From contig JAITHS010000019.1 of assembly GCA_031279875.1 (NCBI GenBank), positions 1-16,245 of the forward strand: 16,245 nt of DNA. The letters run 5' to 3'. The position numbers and the translations under genes are program-made. Below, one piece after another: positions 7,252-13,466 of this stretch; within the stretch, counting starts at the first letter, position 1; the number at the start of each line of letters is the position of its first letter. Source of the DNA: Tannerella sp. (GTDB lineage: Bacteria; Bacteroidota; Bacteroidia; Bacteroidales; Tannerellaceae). The notes under the pieces were generated by a model. That model ran no database searches. It was given only the letters and a program-made list of their open reading frames with translations, and was not told where the DNA came from.

Positions 7252-7268
7252 GTTCAATAATTTATAAA

Positions 7269-9221
7269 TTAGTTTATAGTTGTATTAATAATATTCATCA
7301 TTTCGTCGCACACTTTTGAGGTTGCCGATATATCGTTGCGGATAAGTTTACGGCGATAAATAGCGAGCAGCCACAGCAAGCCGCCGACAGGGAAAAGCGC
7401 TGCCGTAACCATTCCTGCGCGATGTGAGACAGGAAAATTGAACAGCAGAAAAGAGTTGACGACAGGAAAATCCATTGTCTTGTTGAGAATCAAGTTGTTG
7501 TCGGAATTACTCAACAAATAAACTACCGATTCTATTTCTTCCGCAATACGTCGTGATGCGGCATCGATACCGCCTTGTCGCCATAAGGATATGTATGACA
7601 GTTTGCCGTTAGTTTTAAAATACTCGGCACAGTCGGATTTAAGACTTTGTAGTTTTGCGGCTACATCTTTATAATCAGTAGCTTCGATAATAAATTCTTT
7701 TTTGTCGATTTTGCGCATTTCTTTGGCGCCGAAGAAACGTTTGAGAGGGTCGATATATGTTTCGGCGTTGAGTATTACGGAATCGTTTACTGCCTTGTAA
7801 GTGAGGAAGATACCGAGCGGCAGCAGCACGGCGGAGCTAAGCCACATGCCTTGCCAAGGCAACCAAACGGCATCGCGTGCCATTTTATAACCCAAACTGT
7901 CGATGATATAGTAGATAACGAACAGCAGCACCGAAATGACCGCAGGAGCGCCAAGTCCGCCTTTGCGAATGATAGCTCCGAGTGGCGCTCCGATGAAGAA
8001 AAATATGAGGCAAGCAAACGACAGCGTAAATTTGCTGTGCATCTCAGTATGATGCCAGCGTATTTCTTTGTCTTCCGATTTCAACAGGCTTGCTTTCATC
8101 ATATAGTTCATTTGCAGATTTTCAATATTTCTTTTCGACTGTCCGAACAGAGACGCCTTAATATCATCCGGTTGGGCACTGCAAAGGCTGTCGAAATCGA
8201 TAGTCGGAACGGCAGGAGCAACGGCGGCAGCCTGTTCTGTTGATGATGAATTTTCGCCTGAAGGCGGCGGCGTTGCTGTCGGTTCTACTTTTAATGTTCC
8301 GAAAATCGTTTTTTTATACGATTGTGCAAACAAAGTCTTCGATTCCAACTCCTTTATGCTGTCGAGCCGCACCGTCATCGAATCAATAGAATGTTTCAAT
8401 TCGGCAATATTTTTGCCTATAAAACGGTCGGAATAGATTGATTCGTCTTTTCTGTCGAAATTTGCGTCATACTCAATAAGCATCTCCATCGTATCAAACG
8501 TTGCTCTGCGGTAAGGAACAGGGTCTTTGGCGTCGCGTGCGCGATTTTTATTGCCCTTAACGTTTTCAAACGATTCGCCGCTGTATAGCGTCATAACAAG
8601 ATATTTCTTGTCGATAGACGATTTCAGCCGACCGGAATCGGCTACTATAATACGCGCATTATTAAAACCCTCCTGATAATCATAAATCATGATGTCTTTC
8701 ATCAGTTGACGTTTCTTGTCTTTCTGCTTGACATACAGGTTTCTACCTTTAAGAACATAGCAAAAAGTACGTTCCGGTATTTCTAATTCGGGCGATTTGA
8801 TCTTTACCGAAAACAGGATGGTATAAAACTTGACTTTCGAGACGGGGATTAGATTATTTTGAAAGAAAAACACTGCTATAGACGTGAATATGAGGAATAT
8901 AATAAGCGGTTTCATTATTCTTATCAAAGATATTCCGGACGATTTCATCGCTAAAAGTTCCAACTGCTCGCCGAGATTTCCGAAAGTCATCAGCGAAGCA
9001 AACAGAATAGCAAGAGGCATTGCTTGCGGCACAAAAGTCATGGCTGCATAGAAAAACAGTTCTGCAAGTATATACATTTCAATGCCTTTGCCTACCATAT
9101 CGTCAACATATTTCCATAGAAACTGCATCAGAAATATAAACAGGCATATCCCGAAAGTCATCAGGAAGAGCGGCAGGAACGACTTCAACAGAAATGAATC
9201 TAAACGCTTTGTAATGTGCAT
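7269..9221 (-). CDS. LptF/LptG (YjgP/YjgQ) family LPS-transport permease
   Basis: This 650-residue membrane protein starts with the family signature MHITKRLDSFLLKSFLPLFL, then LPLAILFASLMTFGNL-like and ELLAMKSSGISL segments. Hydrophobic segments lie near 12-35, 52-78, 103-121, 398-420, 425-445 and 458-476, enclosing a long periplasmic region. LptF and LptG form the transmembrane part of the LptB2FG transporter that extracts LPS from the inner membrane. It is far longer than the roughly 360-residue E. coli proteins. The periplasmic region carries a Pro/Ala/Ser/Thr-rich patch (about 311-340), and a C-terminal extension (about 480-650) holds a further hydrophobic segment at 603-622; a long tail is, to my recollection, common in Bacteroidota. 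The ATG overlaps the stop of the upstream START-like gene by one base (TGATG), indicating coupled translation. Confidence 0.9.
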   Translation of the reverse strand: MHITKRLDSFLLKSFLPLFLMTFGICLFIFLMQFLWKYVDDMVGKGIEMYILAELFFYAAMTFVPQAMPLAILFASLMTFGNLGEQLELLAMKSSGISLIRIMKPLIIFLIFTSIAVFFFQNNLIPVSKVKFYTILFSVKIKSPELEIPERTFCYVLKGRNLYVKQKDKKRQLMKDIMIYDYQEGFNNARIIVADSGRLKSSIDKKYLVMTLYSGESFENVKGNKNRARDAKDPVPYRRATFDTMEMLIEYDANFDRKDESIYSDRFIGKNIAELKHSIDSMTVRLDSIKELESKTLFAQSYKKTIFGTLKVEPTATPPPSGENSSSTEQAAAVAPAVPTIDFDSLCSAQPDDIKASLFGQSKRNIENLQMNYMMKASLLKSEDKEIRWHHTEMHSKFTLSFACLIFFFIGAPLGAIIRKGGLGAPAVISVLLFVIYYIIDSLGYKMARDAVWLPWQGMWLSSAVLLPLGIFLTYKAVNDSVILNAETYIDPLKRFFGAKEMRKIDKKEFIIEATDYKDVAAKLQSLKSDCAEYFKTNGKLSYISLWRQGGIDAASRRIAEEIESVVYLLSNSDNNLILNKTMDFPVVNSFLLFNFPVSHRAGMVTAALFPVGGLLWLLAIYRRKLIRNDISATSKVCDEMMNIINTTIN

Positions 9222-9604
9222 CAGTAAGCCCCCAGAGTTCGTTTCAACTGTTCCACCTCCGAATCCCAGAGGCTTATCATGTTTGCTTTATCCGACGGCT
9301 CGGCAAAATCGGTTATTTCGAGCGTTATGGAACCAGTCAACTCTACACTGTGGATACTGAACTCAAAATACGTGCCTTCATCGTCCGAATCCCACTTGAA
9401 ACGGATGCGCTCTTCCGGCTTCTCAAACACTACACGAGCCGTTTCTTCCGACTTGTTCCACGTAAAAATATAGGAACCGCCGTTGATGTTGACTTTATCG
9501 GCAAACCATAACGACAATCCGAAAGCCGATGTAATATGGTTCCACAGACTGCGTTTTGTTACCCTGTCAAACAGGTATTCGATATGAAATTTTTCTTTCT
9601 TCAT
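9221..9604 (-). CDS. START-like (SRPBCC/AHSA1-type) domain protein
   Basis: This 127-residue soluble protein spans a single START-like fold, with MKKEKFHIEYLFDRVTKRSLW at the start, then FGLSLWFADKV, YIFTWNKSEE and the terminal helix SLWDSEVEQLKRTLG. The last helix of this fold lines a hydrophobic pocket for lipid or other ligands. The protein has no signal peptide. Genes of this type sit beside LptF/LptG-like permeases in many Bacteroidota as I recall them. Its stop codon TGA (9223-9221) shares a base with the permease start. Function unknown; a role linked to LPS or lipid handling is inferred only from the neighbour. Confidence 0.78.
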   Translation of the reverse strand: MKKEKFHIEYLFDRVTKRSLWNHITSAFGLSLWFADKVNINGGSYIFTWNKSEETARVVFEKPEERIRFKWDSDDEGTYFEFSIHSVELTGSITLEITDFAEPSDKANMISLWDSEVEQLKRTLGAY

Positions 9605-9630
9605 TTTAATATTTATGTATCAATTTGCCG

Positions 9631-9660
9631 CGAAATTAGTAATTATTTTTTAAAAACAAA
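9631..9660 (-). promoter_or_regulatory. Probable promoter of the START-like/LptF/NahK operon
   Basis: On the minus strand, TTTG (9660-9657) and TAATTTCG (9638-9631, one mismatch to TAnnTTTG) are 18 bases apart. The leader to the ATG at 9604 is about 20 bases. It is arranged back to back with the promoter of the rightward acyltransferase gene. Confidence 0.5.
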
Positions 9661-9669
9661 AATTTTTCT

Positions 9670-9677
9670 TACCTTTG
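9670..9677 (+). promoter_or_regulatory. -7 box TACCTTTG of the acyltransferase gene
   Basis: TACCTTTG matches TAnnTTTG exactly. It excludes the upstream in-frame ATG at 9675, which lies inside the box, and supports the ATG at 9699 with a leader of about 15 bases. Confidence 0.65.
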
Positions 9678-9698
9678 AAGCCAAAATTAGCAAAAAAA

Positions 9699-10826
9699 AT
9701 GAGCCTTGAAATTAAAGAAGTAAACTCACAGTACGATCTGCGACGGTTTGTGAAGTTCAACATTGACCTCTATAAAGATTGCCCGTACCATGTTCCGGGA
9801 CTTATTGATGAGGAAATTATGACTCTTTCGAGAGACAAAAACCCCGCATTCGAGACTTGCGATGCGATCTATTTTCTCGCTTTGCGCGACGGTCGTATTG
9901 TGGGGCGAATTGCCGGTATTTACGTGCCGCGATGTAACGAGATTTGGAACGAAAACCATGTCCGCTTCGGATTTATGGATTTCGTTGACGACGTAGAAGT
10001 TGTTGATGCCCTCTTCGACGCCGTTACCGCTTGGGCAAAAACAAAAGGAGCGACGGCGTTGCACGGTCCGCTCGGCTTTACCGACATGGACCACGAAGGC
10101 CTGCTCATCTATGGCTTCGACCAACCGGGTACGATGGCGACGATTTACAACTACGAGTATTATCCGCAACACCTTGAACGCATTGGTTTTACCAAAGACC
10201 AGGACTGGAAAGAGTATAAAATTTTCATCCCCGAAAGCGTGCCGGAAAAACATCTGCGAATAGGCGAAATAGTGAAACAAAAATATGGTTTGAAAGTTCT
10301 TAAATTCAAGAAACGCAAGGAGATATGGAAATATGCTCACAAGATTTTTGAGACACTCAACACGGCCTACTCGCACCTCTACGGCTTCACGCCGCTGACC
10401 GTCAAACAGATTGACTACTACGTCAAAATGTATATCCCCATGCTGCGTCTCGACCTCGTTACACTCATCATACGCGAAGCCGACGACGCTGTTGCAGGCT
10501 TTGCTATCACAATGCCCAATTTGACTAACGCCATGCGCAATGCCAAAGGCTCACTGCTGCCGTTCGGATTTATTCATCTGTTAAAAGCCTTATACTCAAA
10601 GCCGAAAGTGATAGATCTGTATCTGATAGGCGTCTTGCCGGAATATCGCAATAAAGGCGTTAATGCGTTACTGTTTAACGATTTAATACCTAAATACATC
10701 AAACTCGGCAGCGAGTATGCCGAAAGCAATCCCGAACTCGAAACCAACAATGCCGTGCAAGCGCAGTGGGACTATTTCCGTCGCGAACATCACAAAACAC
10801 GTCGCGCATACATTAAAAGAATATGA
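9699..10826 (+). CDS. YghO-like GNAT-fold N-acyltransferase
   Basis: From the ATG at 9699 (MSLEIKEV) the protein has 375 residues. The N-terminal half carries the conserved block RRFVKFNIDLYKDCPYHVP (15-33), a GRIVGRIAGI strand (65-74) and HGPLGFTDMDHEGLLIYGFD (122-141). The C-terminal half has a second GNAT-like unit with the acyl-CoA loop IGVLPEYRNKGVNALLF (310-326). This double-GNAT layout matches E. coli YghO and its Bacteroidota homologues. The substrate is unknown. Bacterial ceramide synthases of the Caulobacter type are, to my recollection, also GNAT-related, so sphingoid-base acylation is one hypothesis. The stop overlaps the start of a GT2 gene by four bases (ATGA), so the two products probably act in one pathway. 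Confidence 0.8.
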   Translation: MSLEIKEVNSQYDLRRFVKFNIDLYKDCPYHVPGLIDEEIMTLSRDKNPAFETCDAIYFLALRDGRIVGRIAGIYVPRCNEIWNENHVRFGFMDFVDDVEVVDALFDAVTAWAKTKGATALHGPLGFTDMDHEGLLIYGFDQPGTMATIYNYEYYPQHLERIGFTKDQDWKEYKIFIPESVPEKHLRIGEIVKQKYGLKVLKFKKRKEIWKYAHKIFETLNTAYSHLYGFTPLTVKQIDYYVKMYIPMLRLDLVTLIIREADDAVAGFAITMPNLTNAMRNAKGSLLPFGFIHLLKALYSKPKVIDLYLIGVLPEYRNKGVNALLFNDLIPKYIKLGSEYAESNPELETNNAVQAQWDYFRREHHKTRRAYIKRI

Positions 10827-11575
10827 AATATCCGTTAGTATCAGTAATTATTCCGGTTTACAATATGAGCGAATATGTTTCGGAAACGCTTGATTCGGTA
10901 TTGTCGTCGGATTATCCGGAAATGGAAATAGTCGTTGTTGACGATGGCTCGACAGATAATTCGGCAGACATTATAAAATCGTATGCCGAGAAATCAAACA
11001 AAATCAAACTTTTTGAGCAACCTAATAAAGGCGTCTCGGCAGCACGCAATTATGCTATACAACTTTCGCAGGGAGAATATATTTTGCCTGTCGATGCCGA
11101 TGATTTGATTTCGGAAAATTATATACGCGAAGCGGTGAAAATTTTAACGGACAATCCGCAAATAAAAGTAGTGTCGTGCGAAGTAGAGCAATTCGGAGAA
11201 CGTGCCGGAATAATACATTATCCCAAATTCAGTTACAGATTGCTGGCTCGAAAAAATATGATAGTGTGTAGCTCAATGTTCCGGAAAAGCGATTGGGCGA
11301 AGACCGGCGGTTTTTGCGAAGAGGAAATATTTCGCGAAGACTGGGATTTTTGGATTTCGATGTTCACAACAGGAGGCGATTTTTTTCGCTTGCCGTTTGT
11401 GGGCTTAAAATACAGAATAAGAAAAGATTCGCGACGACACAAAAATATCACCGACAAAAAGAAAAAAATGATAGACGCAATCAACCAACGACATAAAGCA
11501 TTTATTTATCAACAACTTGGCGGGAAATTACATTACAACAGAACGTGGTCGCGATTTTTGAATAAGTTTTTTTAG
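10823..11575 (+). CDS. GT2 family glycosyltransferase
   Basis: This 250-residue soluble GT-A enzyme shows SVIIPVYNMSEYV (7-19), VVDDGSTDNS (38-47), the acceptor-side motif NKGVSAARN (68-76), the metal-binding DADD (91-94) and a catalytic-type REDWDFW (171-177). It lacks transmembrane segments and is complete, though rather short. The basic C-terminus (RRHKNITDKKKK and a terminal KFF) might assist membrane association. Its start overlaps the acyltransferase stop by ATGA, implying tight coupling. It probably adds a sugar to a lipid or surface glycan; donor and acceptor cannot be read. Codons are more A/T-rich than in the acyltransferase gene. Confidence 0.88.
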   Translation: MKYPLVSVIIPVYNMSEYVSETLDSVLSSDYPEMEIVVVDDGSTDNSADIIKSYAEKSNKIKLFEQPNKGVSAARNYAIQLSQGEYILPVDADDLISENYIREAVKILTDNPQIKVVSCEVEQFGERAGIIHYPKFSYRLLARKNMIVCSSMFRKSDWAKTGGFCEEEIFREDWDFWISMFTTGGDFFRLPFVGLKYRIRKDSRRHKNITDKKKKMIDAINQRHKAFIYQQLGGKLHYNRTWSRFLNKFF

Positions 11576-11598
11576 GGGACGAGGGGACGAGGGGACGA
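11575..11598 (+). repeat. Three tandem copies of GGGGACGA
   Basis: Three exact 8-bp units run from 11575 to 11598. The first G is the last base of the glycosyltransferase stop codon TAG. The repeat makes no hairpin and no obvious terminator follows. Confidence 0.85.
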
Positions 11599-11613
11599 TT
11601 TTGAAAAAAATTA

Positions 11614-11634
11614 CACATTTTTCTTTGTAATGTG
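11614..11634. promoter_or_regulatory. Inverted repeat CACATT-N9-AATGTG, candidate TetR operator
   Basis: The 6-bp arms at 11614-11619 and 11629-11634 are perfect inverted repeats centred on the -33 TTTG (11624-11627) of the tetR promoter. A second overlapping pair, TTACA/TGTAA (11611-11615 and 11626-11630), is also present. The position suits autorepression by the TetR protein encoded just downstream; this is inferred from placement. Confidence 0.4.
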
Positions 11635-11654
11635 AAATATTATGATTACTTTTG
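11624..11654 (+). promoter_or_regulatory. Promoter of the tetR-fabH-like operon
   Basis: TTTG at 11624-11627 and TACTTTTG at 11647-11654 are spaced by 19 bases. The leader to the ATG at 11686 is about 25 bases. Confidence 0.65.
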
Positions 11655-11685
11655 CGCACAAATTCAATAAAAATGTGCAGCAAAA

Positions 11686-12282
11686 ATGTCAAATATTAAA
11701 ACTAAAACACGTGAGCTGCTGATAGATGCGGCACGTCGGGTATTTGCTCGAAAGGGTATAGCCCGCACAACGATGAATGATATTGCGGCGGCCTCCAAGA
11801 AAGGGCGGCGCACGCTTTACATGTATTTCAAAAACAAGGCGGAGATTTCTTCCGTTGTGATTGAAAACGAAATGGACAGTTTGCAGCGTATGCTCGAAAG
11901 CGTTGAAAAACTGACACTTGCAGCAGACAAAAAACTTATCACGTTTGTTTACACTCGATTGGATGCTTTTAAAGCGACTGTTGAGCGTAACGGTACTTTG
12001 CGCGCCAACTTTTTTCACGACAGTTGGAATGTCGCAAAAGTACGCAAGGGCTACAATCTGCAAGAGATAGCGCTGATAAAAAAGATTTTAACCGACGGTG
12101 TCAATGGGGGTGTTTTTCGTATCCCCGACATCGAAGTTACCGCACTCATCATCCATTACTCGCTAAAAGGCTTGGAAGTGCCATACATACGCGGTTTGCT
12201 CGGCGATACTCCCGACAGCCTCGCCAAGCATAAAGAATGCGTTATAAACATGATTTTCAACGGACTAATTATAAAGAAATGA
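11686..12282 (+). CDS. TetR/AcrR family transcriptional regulator
   Basis: This 198-residue protein has a typical N-terminal TetR helix-turn-helix: TRELLIDAARRVFARKGIA, then TTMNDIAAASKKGRRTLYMYFKNK (about residues 8-52). A divergent all-helical ligand domain fills the remainder. The unusual KKGRR in the turn leading to the recognition helix still fits the fold. The last four bases overlap the next gene (ATGA), so regulator and KAS III enzyme are translated together. A regulator coupled to a condensing enzyme suggests control of acyl-chain synthesis in response to a lipid or acyl-CoA signal, and an inverted repeat over its own -33 element suggests autoregulation. Both points are inference. 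Confidence 0.88.
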   Translation: MSNIKTKTRELLIDAARRVFARKGIARTTMNDIAAASKKGRRTLYMYFKNKAEISSVVIENEMDSLQRMLESVEKLTLAADKKLITFVYTRLDAFKATVERNGTLRANFFHDSWNVAKVRKGYNLQEIALIKKILTDGVNGGVFRIPDIEVTALIIHYSLKGLEVPYIRGLLGDTPDSLAKHKECVINMIFNGLIIKK

Positions 12283-13226
12283 TATACATCAATGCAATCG
12301 GGTATTATATTCCCGAAGAAAGAATTAACAACGACTATTTTAAACAACTGACAGGGCTTACCGACGAGTGGATTGTGCAACGCACGGGCATCAAAACGCG
12401 GTCGCGTGCGAAGGCTGACGAAAACATAAATACGATGAGTGTAGAAGCCGTCCGTAACGCTCTCCCGTCCCTGCCTTATGACATCAAAGATGTGGATTTA
12501 ATCATATCTTCAACTTATTCTCCTTACGATACTGTCGGTACGGCGGCGCATGTCGTGCAACGTGAGTTTGAGATACCCGACTGCAAGGCGTTCCTTATAT
12601 CGTCGGCATGTTCCTCGTTTTCAAACGCTTTGGAGATTGTCGAAGTGTATTTTGCGGCTGGTAAGGCTCGCAGGGCGCTCATAATAGGAGGAGACAAAAA
12701 TTCGGCTTACTGCAACGAAAATGACCCCAAAGCCGGACATCTCTGGGGAGATGCGGCGGTAGCGTTCTTCCTCTCGAAAGAGCGTGTGTCGGAGGCTGAT
12801 TATGAAGTGCTTGAAGTCTTTACGGAAGCTCTCGGCTGCACCGGTAAAGGTCCTGACGGTATCCAACTGCGTCCGCTCGACGGCGGTATAGCCATGCCAG
12901 AAGGCAAAGATGTGTTTGTTCGTGCTTGTACAATAATGCCCGACAATGCCCGTAAATTGCTCGAACATCATGGATATACGTTTGATGATCTGGCTTATTT
13001 CATCGGACATCAGGCAAATATGCGTATCCTGAAAAATATTTCAAGCAATATCGGATTGCCGGAAGAAAAAGTGTTAAGCAATATCGAAGATTTAGGTAAT
13101 ACCGGCTCGGCAAGCTGTGCATTGGTTTTTGCGCAGAATATCGACAAGTTCCACAAAGGCGATTTGGTATGTATCAGCGTTTTCGGCGGCGGCTACTCGG
13201 CAGGCGCCGCGTTAGTAAGGATTTGA
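12279..13226 (+). CDS. 3-oxoacyl-ACP synthase III (KAS III, FabH-like)
   Basis: The preferred start is the ATG at 12279 (MIYINAIGYYIPEE), giving 315 residues, close to E. coli FabH. An upstream in-frame ATG at 12237 lies inside tetR and adds residues foreign to the family. The catalytic triad is visible: Cys111 in SSACSSF, His in GHQANMRIL and Asn in EDLGNTGSAS. The substrate-gate segment W-I-V-Q-R-T-G-I (31-38) and the terminal FGGGYSAGAALV are also typical. KAS III condenses an acyl-CoA with malonyl-ACP to start fatty-acid chains. Because this copy sits in an operon with a TetR regulator rather than in a fab cluster, it may be a specialised or second copy. The primer substrate is not readable. 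It converges with the DUF2442 gene with zero intervening bases. Confidence 0.88.
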   Translation: MIYINAIGYYIPEERINNDYFKQLTGLTDEWIVQRTGIKTRSRAKADENINTMSVEAVRNALPSLPYDIKDVDLIISSTYSPYDTVGTAAHVVQREFEIPDCKAFLISSACSSFSNALEIVEVYFAAGKARRALIIGGDKNSAYCNENDPKAGHLWGDAAVAFFLSKERVSEADYEVLEVFTEALGCTGKGPDGIQLRPLDGGIAMPEGKDVFVRACTIMPDNARKLLEHHGYTFDDLAYFIGHQANMRILKNISSNIGLPEEKVLSNIEDLGNTGSASCALVFAQNIDKFHKGDLVCISVFGGGYSAGAALVRI

Positions 13227-13466
13227 TTAACTTACAGGAATACTTTCCGAATATACCGTGTAGGGCGAAAGGGACGCTTCGTTATTCCATACTATGCCGA
13301 GTCCGTCGGTATTAACGGAATTAAACGATGATAATGTTTTTAATTCACGAAATATACCTTTATCAAGATATGGCTTGACGTCCATCCGTCGTATTTCGCC
13401 GTTTGAGAAGTGAAGTGTAAGGAAATAGTTGCGTTCCGGTTGTACTTTTGTTACTGTAGGATTCAT
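13227..13466 (-). CDS. DUF2442 family protein
   Basis: This 79-residue protein matches DUF2442: VTKVQPERNYFLTLHFSNGE, then IRRMDVKPYLDKGIFRELK, then GLGIVWNNEASLSPYTVY. Small proteins of this family are often next to DUF4160 genes and have been suggested as toxin-antitoxin-like pairs, but no DUF4160 partner is visible here. Function is unknown. It has its own -7 box with a leader of about 10 bases. Its first 104 bases overlap, in another frame of the same strand, the 3' end of the GH67 open frame. It ends flush against the KAS III stop codon. Confidence 0.75.
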   Translation of the reverse strand: MNPTVTKVQPERNYFLTLHFSNGEIRRMDVKPYLDKGIFRELKTLSSFNSVNTDGLGIVWNNEASLSPYTVYSESIPVS

